Origin: Circinella minor
Taxonomy: Eukaryota; Mucoromycota; Mucoromycetes; Mucorales; Lichtheimiaceae
Assembly: GCA_016758965.1 (NCBI GenBank)
Contig: JAEPRB010000309.1
Coordinates: 1 to 41,839, forward strand
Length of the DNA stretch: 41,839 nt
Reading direction: 5' to 3'
The translations under genes were made by a program, and so were the position numbers. This document shows, piece by piece, positions 1-12,303 of this stretch. The stretch's first letter is position 1; each line of letters starts with the position of its first letter. A model generated the notes under the pieces. That model made no database searches and was not told the origin of the DNA. It saw nothing but the letters and a program-made list of their open reading frames with translations.

Positions 1-10
1 TGAGAAAGAA

Positions 11-337
11 CTTGTTGATATTAGTAAAAATGTTGACTCAAAAACTTTATTGGAGGGCCCCGTAAAAGAACTCCAAGAATTTACCAACAACAAAGATGCA
101 CCAGCGGAACAAGAGCTCACAGATTTCTGCTTGTCTATTTTCTTCTTTTAAAGAAGATTGATTTTGTTCTTCTTGTTGATTATTCTGTTGCATTGCATTA
201 ATAATAGAAATTTCTTCTTTTGCTGAATACATAGGATGACGATGTTTTCTTAAATGAATAAGTCCATTGGATAATAATGTAATATTAGAAATTAATATCA
301 ATAAAAAAATGAGAGTTGTATAACGTAAAAATGACAT
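11..337 (-). CDS. 5' end of a membrane-anchored protein (partial, runs off left edge)
   Basis: The ATG at 337 opens a frame that starts with a strongly hydrophobic stretch (about residues 7-24, rich in F, L and I) behind a short MSFLRY N-terminus. This looks like a signal anchor or uncleaved signal peptide. A polar Q/E/K-rich stretch follows (about residues 40-70), as in the stem of a type II membrane protein. The open frame runs to 47, but a good donor (GTGAGC, 120-115) and an alternative (GTAAAT, 84-79) suggest that exon 1 ends near 121 or 85. A branch-like TACTAAT and an AG at 12-11 would start exon 2, which leaves the window. The product cannot be named. A Golgi or ER enzyme is possible from the topology alone. 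Confidence 0.5.
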
Positions 338-508
338 GATTTGAATTAAATTGAATATTAGAAAGAGAAAGATATATTACTTAGAAGAAGGTAAGGGGGG
401 GATGAAAGGGTTATTATGTACAACAAGGGTGGGGGAGAGTCATTATGTATAAGTAATTAATCATTTAAACCCATGTAAAAAAAAAATTAACGATTACAAT
501 AGGGGAAT

Positions 509-2716
509 TTAGTCAATACAAATGGGATTTTCAATAGTAGTTCCAAACTTTTTTTGTTCAATTTTTACTTTGGTATTGAATGATTTGATGATATTAGGTC
601 TACTAGATGACCTATGATTATGAATGGTGATAGAGGTGGTACTCATTTTACATTCAAAAGAGGAGGAGGATGTTGTATCATTTAATGTTCGTTTAAAATC
701 ATGTTGTTCAGTTTCTTCAATGGAGGAATATTTATCAAAATTATAACTACCATCCCATGAAAGTGTTTCAACAGAGGAAGCATGAGGTCGTTTACGATTT
801 AATATACTTGCACGAAAATTTGTAGCTGCTCGATCAAATTTTGTCAATGTTTCTTCTTCTTCTTCTTCTTTTGATAAAGATTCAATTTCTGTGAGTGATC
901 CTATGGATGCTTCTGAAGGACCAGATAATATTTCTAAAAAACTTGTATTCTCGTTATCACAAGGAATAGGGTGTTGGTTGCGTTGTGTTGGTTCATTTAA
1001 ACTGGATTTGAACGCATGGATTTGATTAGAATGAGAATGGGATGTTGTATTAGGTATTGAATTTTCATCTGTTGTTGTTGTTGTAGAATAAGAACCATTG
1101 GATTGGAATGAATTGTTTTTAATTTCATCATTTTCTTGCTTTTCCATTGAAAATATAGAAGAAGAAGAGGAGGAGGATGAACTCATCCTATCTAATCCAA
1201 AACGAACACCATAAGAACGTAATAATGTAAGCATATAGGCTGTTGTATCCCATTTTCTTCCATGAGCTACAATGGGTGTAACTCTTTTTGGTTGTAAAAG
1301 TTTTATAAAATCCACTAATTCCAATAATGAAGAATGCATTGAAAATGGGAAAATCTATTATATATATATATATATATAATAAAGAGAGATTAATTTTCTT
1401 TTGTACTTTTGTATTTATATTTATATATATATATATACATACCATTTCTTGATGAACTTTTGCATGTTTTGGAAGATCGGAACGTAATTTATAATCATTT
1501 TTTGTAAAAGGTCGTATAGAATTTCCTACGATAGGTGCACCTTGAACACTTATAGTATAATTTTCATGTTGAATACAAAAAGAATTTTTTTCCCATTGAC
1601 ATGAATGAAAACGTGTCGATGATTCATCTATAGTTAATATAGATTGAAACATATCTGGATTTAAATGACAATAAAGTTGATAACGTTCTTTAGAAACATG
1701 TATTTGAGTTGAATATTTTTGAGCAATATGCCACCATGCTTGTTCATATCCATACATCCAAAAATCAAGATAAAAATGATAGTTTCCTGGAAAACTATCA
1801 ATTAATTCACATAATAATTGAACACTTTGATTCTAAAATAATAAAAGATAAGATAAATAAAAAAAAAAAAAAATGAATGCACTTTTTTTTGTATCACCTA
1901 AAAAAAAAAAAGAAACTGAGTTTTTTTTTTTTTACCTTGGTTATAAACTCACGATGTTGGTCTGTGCAAAAAGTTGTATCCAGGTACACATGTTGAATCT
2001 TTTTATATTCAAGATCTTTTAAATATTTATTTACAAAATCTCTTTCCAAACGAGTATCACCTAATATTTAATAAGTAAATAAATAAAAAAGTGTTTCTCT
2101 TCTTTCCCTTTTCTTTCTATAATTTAATTTACCTGTATGAAGAATTGTACCATTCTTTCCTTCAATCATAATCCTATAAACATATAAATATATTCATTAA
2201 AAATAAGATATAATAATAATAATATAATAACTGTCTTTTTTTTTTACATGATAGCACCAGGGCAATGATTGGATGGTATAAAAGTAATTGTTAATAAACC
2301 ATATTCTCTTGTATCAATAATAAATGGTTCAAAAAAATCATGGGTCATAAATTGATTTTTCAAATGACCAAAATAAAGTTTTTTTCGTACTTTTTTTTGT
2401 ATCAATAATTTGGCTGTTAATTTTGAACAATAAATAGTATTTTTAAAACTTTTATCTTCAAGTCCTTGAGTATGATCTTTTTTTTTTTTTTTTTATTCAT
2501 TTTTAAAAAAAAAAAATATAAAAATAAATTCAGTTTTTAAGTTGTTGACAACAAGAAGGTAATAAGGTTGCATTTCTATTAAATAGACAAAGGGGAGGGG
2601 GGTAACAATTCACCTGAATGAGCATGAGTAAGAAAATAATATTTTACACCTGTTTGTAATGTAAAACGATCAATAGCAATGGCTGGATATTCACGAATAC
2701 GACCATCATGATCCAT
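509..2716 (-). CDS. SNM1/Artemis-family metallo-beta-lactamase/beta-CASP nuclease, 6 exons, 577 aa
   Basis: Exons on the minus strand: 2716-2614, 2476-2248, 2173-2133, 2060-1936, 1832-1443, 1354-509. Phases agree at every junction and give 577 codons plus stop. The protein opens with EYPAIAIDRF, the strand that begins Artemis (DCLRE1C) proteins. The HAHSDH metal motif (H31, H33, D35, H36) is rebuilt exactly across intron 1. PSNHCPG (H105) and TGDTRL (D126) follow. Beta-CASP motif A is the D of YLDTTF (D152), motif B is H211 in QIHV, and motif C is H303 in FSMHSSLLEL. The family cleaves DNA ends and hairpins and acts in crosslink repair and end processing in the nucleus. The N-terminus favours Artemis over Apollo, but a Pso2-like role is equally possible. 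From about residue 330 the tail is low-complexity (Ser, Thr, a poly-Glu run) and resembles no catalytic domain. The start is the first ATG directly ahead of the conserved strand. Confidence 0.93.
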
Positions 2717-2959
2717 TTCAATGGACGTTATTGAAAAAAAAAAAAAAAGAAGTAGGAAAGGAATTTGTTGAGTAAGAAAAAAAAAACAAGTTTACTATTA
2801 TTTAAAATTAAAAAGTAAAAAACGTAAAATACAAAAAAACAAATATGATTATTACAAAATATAAAAATATAAAAAAAAGGGGGGGGTTGTGAAAAGGTGG
2901 GGAATACAAAATGATAATTATAATAATAAAGGTAATAATAATAATAATAATAATATATA

Positions 2960-4267
2960 CTAAGTAGAAGTAGAAGTAGTTGTAGTTGCTTGAAGTTTAT
3001 TCATTAATGTTAATGTTAATCGTTGTGTTCGAACACGCCATCGTTCAGCAATACCTCGAATAGCCCATTCCATCACACCTTCTTTCCATACAAGATCATG
3101 TCCTTCTCCATCTAATATCTTAAATCTTACATCACGTAATCCATTCGCAAGTACATCAATGGCTTTTATGGGTATTAATCCATCTTTATCTCCCCAAACA
3201 GCCGTTACAGCTGTATTTATTTCTGAATAATTAAATCCAAAATTATGATATTTTTCCAATGCAATTAATACATCTAAAACTTGTCCTTGTGTATAAGGTT
3301 CAGACATACGTAATTTGTTCATCGTAAAATAAAGTGTCATGTGACGTGGTCTTACAGCATGTCTTAAAGGTCGATGAGGTGGAAAATCAGTAGGTAAATC
3401 AAATTCTTCTTCTTCTAATGAGGCTAATAATTCATCTTCTTCTTGTAATGTCATTCCTGATAAATCCATATCAGAATTTATTCGTTGTTGTTGTTGCTGT
3501 TGTTGTTGTTGTATAGAAGGTGTACATGAACTAGCTTCACTTGTTCTTGGTGATAATGAATCAGATAATGTACTATTATTTTCTTCATCTTGAGTGGTTG
3601 TAGTTGAATTACCCATACTTAAACTCGTTCCTTTATTTAACATCCACATCACATCCATTGCTAATGATACAGTTCGTGTCACAAGAGGAGCTGGTAATCT
3701 TCTTGACCATTTAAATGTATTTGCTTGTTGTGTTGATACCCAAGGAGATATTAAAAATAAAGGTCCAAGAACACGACCTGGATATTTATGTGAAATAGCC
3801 ATGGCAAAAACTGTACCCACGGATTGTGCAATAATACTGAAACGACGAATACCAAGATGATCAGCAAGTTGAATCACAACCTCTAAAAAAAAAAAAAAAA
3901 AAAAAATATTGTATTAAATAAGTACTCTGTATATATCATTTTTTTTTCTTTTTTTTTTTTTACCTGCCCAATCTAATGCACTCATTTCTTGTGCAGTACA
4001 TTCTTCACTTAAACCATATCCTGGTCTTTCTGGCCAAATCATACGTATAGAATGTCTTTGTGCTAATTCTTCAAACATAACACCTACTAATCGACTACAT
4101 CCATGTCCTCCAATAACAAAAGCTGGATGTCCTCTTTCTACTGCTCCATATTCAGCAAATCCAACACGATGAGGTTTTAATTTACCTCCTGGTGTACCTG
4201 AAAATTGAAATGTTTGATGTATTCTAGGTTCTTTAAATATATCTACTCTTGTTGTTATTGTTCGATG

Positions 4268-4298
<31 letters not shown>

Positions 4299-4681
4299 TT
4301 ATTACTACTTGTTGTGGTTGTTGAAGAATTTGTTGGACTTGTTATAGATTCTTTAAACGTTCGTTGTTGTTGTTGTTGTTGTTCATATTGAGTTGAAAAG
4401 AATGGTGTTCGTTTATTTGTTTGTTGTAAATTAAGTGATAAACCATGGTGGTGATGTTCCATTGATTTAGGTGACGATGGTATATTATTTTTTTCAAAAT
4501 TAGATAATGTGGATGAAAACCCCTGATTCAATATATTTTTATTCGTGGTGGTCGTGGTTGGTGACGTTGGTATAGTTTTATTGTTCCTCTTTGTTGTTCT
4601 CGGTAAAGGAGTGGATTGAGAACTATTAGGTAAAGGTACTGGAATCGCTAATGGATCATGATCCAAAAAACCACCATGCAT
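2960..4681 (-). CDS. Alpha/beta-hydrolase fold protein, 2 exons, 546 aa
   Basis: Exons 4681-3964 and 3882-2960 are joined across an 81-nt intron (GTAAAA..TAG after a long T run on the plus strand). The junction restores a continuous helix before the nucleophile elbow. Residues 1-150 are low-complexity (Ser/Thr/Gln/Asn, a nine-Gln run, a Ser run). The fold starts near residue 165. The oxyanion-type GGHGCSR lies on strand 3, the nucleophile elbow is AQSVGT (S260), the likely acid is in WGDKDG (D471 or D473), and the catalytic His is in GEGHDLVW (H501). The elbow has Ala where GxSxG enzymes have Gly. A second low-complexity insert (poly-Gln, acidic) interrupts the cap region. The substrate cannot be told; fungal relatives are generally unassigned hydrolases. 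The stop lies about 240 bp upstream of the nuclease ATG, in the same orientation. Confidence 0.88.
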
Positions 4682-5109
4682 TGAAAAAAACCCTTTTTTT
4701 TTTTTATTTTTTTTTTCCCTTGTACTATAAATATATTATTATTATGTATATTTATAAGTTAAAAAAGAAACCGAAACAAGAAGGGCTATCGATAATAATT
4801 AAAAAGATTATTTCGTTTCACGGACTGTTATTGGAATTGAGGTGTCACAAGTATTAAGAAAAAAAAAAGCATTGGTGATAAACACGAGCTTTTTTTTTTT
4901 TTTTTTTACGGAGCTTAACTGTAAAAAGTGAGACAAAGAGGAGTGCTTTAATATGTTATAATTATTTCCCCCATAATTTATGTATAACACGAGGGCACAG
5001 TTAAGGGGAGAGAGAGAGAGGAGGGGGGGAAGGGGAGAGTGGAGAAGGTAAACGCGTGGAGGGATTGGGGGGGAAAAGTTTCAGGGTTTGTAACGTAAAA
5101 AAAAAAAAG
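4682..5109. other. Intergenic, promoter side of the hydrolase gene
   Basis: No coding signal on either strand. It holds T/A homopolymers and a purine-rich G/GA tract on the plus strand (about 5004-5045) between the F-box stop and the hydrolase ATG. I see no defined regulatory site. Confidence 0.5.
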
Positions 5110-6381
5110 TTATTTTTTTATTTTATTAAACCATAGTAAAAGACTATTACGCTTATTAAGATTATTATTTTTTGTTTGTTGTTTTCCATCATCTAAAAAT
5201 AATGAAAGATAGGTTTTGATAAATAAAGGTGTCACGAACCTTTCATTACCACTATCATCATCACTCATAGAAAGTTGAGAATGGTTGTGTTTATTCGTAT
5301 TATTCATAATGGCAGCTGCTATGTTGGCTGACATAAAGGCGGAGTGATGGTCAGTGCTGACTAAATATTCTAATTGCCACAATGAACCATTGGTAGAAGA
5401 TGATAAAAATGTCCCTGGTTTGGTTATTTGTAATAATTGTTTTCTTTTGCCAGATGTTATTTCAGTCGTTTTTTTCATGTTGTTCTTGTTATTAAAATGA
5501 TCTGTATTTTTTATATTATGCATGGATGTTATACTATCAAGGGTATGCCAAGATGTTTGACGTCTACTTGATCCATTATTATTATGATCATCATTAGTTT
5601 CATCCTCTTCTTCATTGTCTGATGATGATAATGAATGAGTGGTAGGAAATGGCCATGATAAGGATGATGAATCGTCGGGTGACGAATAATTATTTATATC
5701 ATTGATTGAAAGTCGATGTAAGGTAGGTGATGCTGCAAAATTATCATTTCGATATCTTTGTGGAGAAACTGTAATAGGTCTAAATTGTATTTCAAGAGTA
5801 TCATTATCTAATGTATCGAATACATATTGCATGGTTGATTTACGTCGACCTTCTTGATCAATGACTGTACTTAATTGAATATTAGGTAAAAAATAAGAAC
5901 GAATGACATTCATAGTAATTCGATGTAATCTAGGTGATACCTCTGCTATAGCTGATAATGTTTTGATATCCGTATGAAGATACATTAGAATATGTGTAAT
6001 CAATTCATCTGGAAGTAATATTTCAATAGTCAAAAGTTGTATTCCTGATGATGCTGTCGTTGGTGTCATTGTTGCTCTTCTACCTCGACGGATCGTATTT
6101 GTAGCGGTGTTAGAAATAGTAGATATCATAATACAAGAAGATCTTTTCTTTCTCTTAATATCCGTCTCAGTTTCTGTTGTAGTTGCTGTTGTTGTTATTG
6201 CTGTAGCTGATGGTGAAGTTGTTGTAAAACCATTTGTTGGTGATAATGATGATGTCGGTAAAGATACTGGAAATGATACCATTATGGGTGATGATGTTGT
6301 TGCTACCTTGGCATTTGTTTTATCATTATTGCTAGGTGACAACTTTAACATGAATGCATTTCCAGTGAAAGGAACTTTCAT
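5110..6381 (-). CDS. F-box domain protein, single exon, 423 aa
   Basis: An uninterrupted frame from the ATG at 6381. Residues 1-115 are a Ser/Thr/Ala-rich leader with a basic patch (KRKKR, about 76-80, and RRGRR, about 98-102). Residues 119-164 match an F-box: LPDELITHILMYL is followed by a helix with SAIAEVSPRLHRI, the L-P-x-E-hydrophobic and S-x-V-S-x-x-L-H pattern that binds Skp1. The remainder contains a short ordered stretch (FLPNIQLSTVIDQEGR), then acidic and Asn/Ser-rich low complexity, then WQLEYLVSTDHHSAF, which may be a small folded element. No WD40 or LRR array is visible, so the substrate is unknown. By family it would be an SCF ubiquitin-ligase adaptor. The low-complexity leader makes the exact start uncertain; no better ATG lies upstream in frame. 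Confidence 0.8.
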   Translation of the reverse strand: MKVPFTGNAFMLKLSPSNNDKTNAKVATTSSPIMVSFPVSLPTSSLSPTNGFTTTSPSATAITTTATTTETETDIKRKKRSSCIMISTISNTATNTIRRGRRATMTPTTASSGIQLLTIEILLPDELITHILMYLHTDIKTLSAIAEVSPRLHRITMNVIRSYFLPNIQLSTVIDQEGRRKSTMQYVFDTLDNDTLEIQFRPITVSPQRYRNDNFAASPTLHRLSINDINNYSSPDDSSSLSWPFPTTHSLSSSDNEEEDETNDDHNNNGSSRRQTSWHTLDSITSMHNIKNTDHFNNKNNMKKTTEITSGKRKQLLQITKPGTFLSSSTNGSLWQLEYLVSTDHHSAFMSANIAAAIMNNTNKHNHSQLSMSDDDSGNERFVTPLFIKTYLSLFLDDGKQQTKNNNLNKRNSLLLWFNKIKK

Positions 6382-8127
6382 AATTGAAATTAAATTTTAA
6401 TTCTTGTTAAAAGTTTAAAAAGTAAGAAAGGAGAAGAAAAGAGTAAAAAAAAAAAAAGAAAGTAAATAAAACGAGAGTTGGGAAATATTTTTATATCCAT
6501 CAATGCAAGGTTAAAATCCCTTTTGTCCTATTGACTTGACCCGGACTTTTTTCCAATTAAAACAAAGAAAGATAGAGATATATTTATGCTCTTTTTTTTT
6601 TTTTTTGGCACCTAAACCTTGAGAAAAATAATAAAATGACTGATCATAGATTTTATTTATTTACGGTTGGCAATTACCCCAAATTTTACACATTCATTTT
6701 CGTCCTACCTAACCATTCTTTCTCCCACTTCTTATCCATCCGACCTATTCCTTACAATCTTATAAACTTACGTACCATTTTTTTTTTTTTTTCATATGTA
6801 ATTATAAAAAATCCAGTCATGTAATTTAATTATTTATAATTAAATTTGACCATAGAATTTTACAAAAATAATTGGTTATCTATATTTTTCAAAGTTTTTT
6901 TTTAAGAAAAGAAAAAAAGGTTAATTTTAGCTTTCTGCTTTCTTTCTCTTTCGCGCGAATACTAAAAGATCCATATTATATTAATAAGAATATAGTTATA
7001 GAGATTGTTCATTGTGTTATATATATATATATATATAACTGATTCAGGTAAAGGTCCGATGACCCTGGGGAAAGAAAGAAAACTTATTTTATCTTTATTC
7101 AAGTTTAGTAATAATGGCTGAGTGAAAAGTTGTATATCATAAGGAGAGTCTCTTCTCTAATCATGATTAATGCGAGGAAAAGCCTGGGATAGACTTTTTT
7201 TTTTCTGTCCATTTTTATTTCAAGGTTACACACCATTCACTATGTGTTTATTTTATTTTTGTCTCTTGTAAACCAAAAAAAAAAAAAAAAAAACTATTGG
7301 GGTACAATTATAAAAACATGATTGACTTACCCATACACAAGACAATCACTCTTTAAATAAAGTTGTTTGAAGAAAAAAAAAAGCATAAAATGGTCTTTAG
7401 GTTTTCGACTTTATCCTTCTCTTCTATATCTGAGAATTTATTGTTCATGTTTTTTTTTTTTTGGACCAACAGTCATGTGCGGGTTATATATAAAAGGAGT
7501 TGGCGTTTTATGCGGGTGATATATTTGTTATTATTTACATTTTCATTGTTGATGTTTTATATTCTTTTTTTTTTTTTTTTTTTTTGAAATTGTAAATGTT
7601 ACGTACGTATAAAATAATATATATATTTTTTTTAAAAAAAGAAAAATAACAACAACAACTTATTCTTTTAATTGATGAACGTTGATAATGAAGAAGACAT
7701 TTATATTTTTAAACATTTTTTTTTTGTCACGTTTTAAAATTAGAAAACAAAAAACTTTAATAAACGGGAGAAAAAAAAAAGAGTTCCGAAAATACGTAAA
7801 AAAGAAATGTTAAACATCGTTACATTATACTTTATTTAAATACTTATTATAGATAATAGCATACATACGTACGTATAACGCCATAAATATAAATATATAT
7901 ATATATATAAAAGAAAACCGAATGAAATGAGGCTTGGACATGCATTTTATTATTATTATTGTTTTTGTTTAACTGTATAATAAAGCATGGTAACTAATAA
8001 TACCTATGTTACCCAATTACAGTTTCACCTTGTGTAGGTACGTATCTATAATAATAGTAATCTTTTGAACTATATTCTGGGATATATTTACCGTATTAAT
8101 AACGCTTCCTAATTGCTATTTTTTTTA

Positions 8128-8161
<34 letters not shown>

Positions 8162-8878
8162 TATAGAAGACAGTAATTAAATGTATACGTAGAGTATAGA
8201 TAAGAAGAAAAAATTGAATTAAAGCATTCTATAATAAGAACAAAAAGAATCGTGTAATCATGGACATTTTTATCAGGTCATAATAACGTACGTACGTAAA
8301 ATATATTCAACATAAAGCAAGCCTTTCCTTTTTCTTTTTTGACTTGCAGATTTGTATGATATAATATTATTGAAAAAAGAAATCGTACGTATTTTACTAT
8401 GTTAGATGTTTTTGATCTTGACTTGTATAAATAATAGATTAATATCTCGACTTAGTAAGTAATTACAGTGATAATATCTTTCCATCATGTGTTCTATGAA
8501 ATAAAAATTCTATATGTTAATTGATTTAATACATAGATGAAATTATATTTTCTTTGTTTTAAAAAACTTGTATACATAAAACACTCTATGACCCACATAG
8601 CATTGCATTATTATTATATTCTACGTACATACTTTTTGCTTTTTTTTTTTTTTTTTTTTGAGTGATGATCAGGTGGTACAAATATAACAAACTCCCTACG
8701 TAACAACAAAACTTCCCACCCCTCCTGTTGTTGTCACAGTAACATAATAATATGTACAACTAACTACAATTAGTTAAAGCTATCTACTTGGTCTATTTTA
8801 CTGTTGTTGTCTCTGACAATGACATGGGTTTTTTGTTTCGTTTGACATTTTGAATTTTTGTTCTTATTAAGCAAAAAG

Positions 8879-8912
<34 letters not shown>

Positions 8913-9250
8913 GTAATATAGCATCATTAAAAAAAAAAACAAAGCGCGTTAGTAATATGTTTTTATTTTGGTATAACAAGTAAAGTTAATTGATTCTTCG
9001 AAAAAAAAAAAAAAAAAAAAAAAAAAACGTAGAAGCACATTTGTTATCTAGATTTGAGTTATCAGACAAAACAAATAAATAAAAAATGCTTCTCATCAGC
9101 ATATGCAAATAAACAGATTATGGAAAGACACGTGAGAAACCATGTATAGAATTAAACTTTATTCATTTTAAAATACAGTCATTCCAGAAAAAGTAAAAGT
9201 CGCGCTTGGTTTTCACACGAAAGTTGGATTTACTTTTACAAACATTCTAA
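6382..9250. other. Gene-poor AT-rich stretch with simple repeats
   Basis: No reading frame here looks like protein; open frames are short and homopolymer-driven. Contents are T and A runs, (TA)n tracts (about 7018-7037 and 7893-7908), an (AAT)n tract (8129-8163), and repeated TACGTA/TACGTACGTA palindromes (for example near 7602, 7867, 8038 and 8288). Confidence 0.6.
8129..8163. repeat. (AAT)n microsatellite
   Basis: A run of AAT triplets in the gene-poor stretch. Confidence 0.85.
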
Positions 9251-10560
9251 CTAAATAGAAAGAGGGATGGACAAAGGGTATGTTATTGAAGTTAAGTCGA
9301 TGGATCTTTACAGTTGACGAGGCGTTATTCGGTATTGAACAAACAATAAGTTCTTGTAATTCCATTTCTTTCCCTCAGAAAGGTACGTACGTACTCCTAA
9401 GCCAATGTTGCATTCAACAGTTGAATTGTTACATATTGGTGCTTTTATATATGGAGCTTATAATGCAATAAACAACGTTATACATTTTTTTTTTTTTACT
9501 CTGATGAATAAAACAAACTAGATTATTTTATTTACTTTTTTTTTTATAGTAGAAGCTTTAGTGTCTCGGCCGCTACGACTCAATTACAGATAATCCTATT
9601 CGTGTAAGTTCTACTGAGATGAATCAAGTGTTATTATGAAGATGATCCTGAAAGCATTTTCAAAAAAGAAAAAAAAAAAAAAAAGGAAAAAATCAGTGCG
9701 ATACGTATCATATTCTTGGAGTGAAAGCATTAAAGTAATTTCTTTTTTAATCTACATTGATGAGGATCCTTCTTTTGCTGGTTTAGACAAAATTCATAGA
9801 AAGTTTTAGAGATCTTAATGTTTTTTTTTTTCGCAGTACTGTTTATAATTCAATGACAACTGAATGTGTGTAATCTATCTATTTAAAAGCAGGACACAAT
9901 TCCAGCCTGTGGAACGAAACCAGCGAGGAAAAAAAAAACGATTTACGATTGAGAATCAAAAGTGAGTAGCTAATAACTGATCTAGATTTCATAACCACAA
10001 TTGATCTTTTTCTTGATAAATTAGCCTTCACATTAATTTTGAAAAGGGGGATAAATGGCTTGGTCAAGAAAGAAAACTCCTGTTATAATATCTGTCACTG
10101 TCTTAATCAATGTTAGTTTTGTGAGTTTTAAAACGCTTAAAAAAAAAGAAAAAAAGAAAGGTTGGGTGGTGTGTAAGACTGATATGTTTATAGGATAGGA
10201 GCAGTGACAGAAGAACCATTCCATTGACGCGTGTTGGTGTATACGGTGAGACATGTGGTGTTTTATTTGTTGATGTAGAATTAAGAGAACAATAAATAGA
10301 ATAGAAATAAAGAAAAATACAATAAATGAGTTCAAAGAAGTTATAGTTGTGTGTGTAATGTTAACAGTAAAAAAAAAATATATATATAAAAAAAAAAGAA
10401 TGATATAAAAAATATTACAGTGATTATCCACAAATCGACTGTCAAACAAGAATCAAAAAATTAACCAAAAGTTATTATACCGAATCGAAAGAACAAGATC
10501 CGTCCTCAACATTGCCATTTATTTAAAGTATGTCTCTTTTTATATTCAGGTTAATTTCCT
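9251..10560. other. No confident gene
   Basis: A plus-strand stretch at 9280-9471 is open for 63 codons and has more mixed composition than its surroundings (TVDEALFGIEQ), but it has no recognisable domain and no intron signals that extend it. The minus-strand frames at 9879-10449 are dominated by F and I from homopolymers. I do not call a gene. Confidence 0.45.
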
Positions 10561-10594
10561 CAGATATATATAAATATTAGTACGTTCGAAATAA

Positions 10595-11165
10595 ATGATG
10601 GAAATGATAAAAACGGGTGATGACAACAGAAGGGTCAATCACACCCGTCACTTTATGAGCCACTCGCAGAAATAAGTCTTCATTCTAGAGTGGATTCGTT
10701 GGTGATCATTGTTGAGAAATTGCCGTTGAACATCATCATCTTAGAGAGCAGCAATAGTAAAATGAACGAGCAAACTTCAACGTAGGATTTGGTGTAAATT
10801 CCCAATAATATGTATAGCCATTGTGGCCTCTCAATCACAGTACAAATATGAGCCAAAATATGTTTCTCGTCCATTTACATCAATTTCTCATCATGTATAT
10901 ATACATCAAAAAGAGTACTCAATGAAAAGCTCGCTCTCCACGCATTACTGTGCCATTTCCAGCTTAGTCATCGTAATGAGATGGAATCAACAATAAAGCT
11001 TCTTCAAGAGTAATGAACCAATCTTTGGGTGTACTGGTTTATCAATATCACTATCATGACCTTGGCCAATGGTACAAGTTTTACAATCTCGTCCGGTTGC
11101 CCCGCAAACAACTCAATATTATGAAAGGTTTTGTATCTTCTATAGCATCTGTTATTGGTAGCGGT
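10595..11165 (-). pseudogene. Decayed coding sequence, unrecognised
   Basis: The minus strand shows protein-like segments split over different frames. Near 11112-10990 is a Cys-rich piece (CGATGRDCKTCTIGQGHDSD). A shift of frame near 11035 then leads into KDWFITLEEALLLIPSHYDD, ending at a stop near 10972. Around 10680-10600, VAHKVTGVIDPSVVITRFYHF reads in yet another frame. Balanced composition in a region of homopolymer noise, plus frameshifts and stops, suggests a dead gene rather than chance. I do not recognise the family. The 10680-10874 open frame covers part of it, but its peptide does not obviously continue the others. Confidence 0.4.
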
Positions 11166-11280
11166 GGCAATTAAAATGTTTATTTTTGATAGAAAAAGTG
11201 TATATATATAAAATATATGTATATTATTAGACCTTTTTTTAGGGTAACTCTATTTTCCCCTTTTAAATCATGTGCCCGGC

Positions 11281-11350
11281 TTTTTTTTTTTTGTTTTTTG
11301 TTTTTTGTTTTTTGTTTTTTGTTTTTTGTTTTTTTTTTTTGGGGGGGGGG
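11281..11350. repeat. (GTTTTTT)n minisatellite flanked by T and G runs
   Basis: A perfect 7-bp unit (GTTTTTT) is repeated five to six times between T runs and is followed by a G10 run. The F/L-rich open frames reported on the plus strand here are products of this repeat. Confidence 0.9.
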
Positions 11351-12303
11351 AATGTCTATCGCTTATTTAATAATGATGTTGGTCTTTTCTTACTCCAAAC
11401 GTACATTTATTATGTTAAAAATTACATGTCCGCAATAAAAGCAGAATTACACAGACATTTAGAAAGCAAATAAGGTTTAGAGCAACGGAAGCGTTCCGTT
11501 TATGGACCCAACTAGAATCAATTATGTAATATTTTTATTTAGAAGGTCAGGGAAGAGCTTTTAAAAAAGAAAACGCAATAATAAATTAGTTCATTCAACA
11601 ATGCAGATTCAATTCTGTAGTTTCGATCATTGGCTACGTAAAATAAATTTAAATCAAAGATACCATCCTCTTCATTCCCTTTGTTGTAACTTTGTATAAC
11701 ACTTCTTTGAAAGAAAAAGATGAGTTTCTTTGAAAAAGAAAATTGCTAGACGTACACTTCTAGTGAGAGACGTGAGTTTAATGGGACAAAAAGTAATAGG
11801 TAGTTTGGTTTCCATGGTTACTTTTTTTTTTTTTTGTTCATACGTATGTAAATTAAGTATAGAAAAATAAATTTGGTTATAAAAAATATTACAGTATCGT
11901 GAAATAATCTCAAATAATATTTAATATCGTAACAAGAGTTTAAAGAAGATCTTGTAAATATTTACTTTTTTGGAATGTTTCTTTTTTTTATTACACACGT
12001 GACCTTTTTTATTGTTTCTACGTATATGGAAATTGTCATAGAAGAATGAAGAAATGCTGAGTAAGGAAGAAATGACTATTCTTGTGTAACTAGATCAGAA
12101 AATTTTTCCACTTTTGGCTAGTAACCCGAAATACATAATAAAAAGTTTCTATCAGTTTGAAGGAAGATAAAAGAAGTTGTCAAAAAATAAAAATTATATA
12201 AACAGACCATTTCTTAACAAAATATTTTTTAATTCCTTACTTATTTACAGTCTTCATATTCATACAACTAAAAAGCTACTTTATTTTTCAATTAAAAAAA
12301 GAC
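11351..12303. other. Upstream region of the small gene; nothing else recognised
   Basis: AT-rich, without coding character on either strand. The last about 100 bp before the ATG at 12304 contain pyrimidine and A/T tracts that could serve as a promoter, but no defined element is visible. Confidence 0.4.

Noticed and set aside
3594..3860. Plus-strand open frame inside the hydrolase gene
   Set aside because: It is the antisense shadow of a well-supported coding exon.
8640..9030. Long T and A runs as RNA polymerase III terminators
   Set aside because: Such runs occur throughout the window without upstream pol III genes, so they carry no specific signal.
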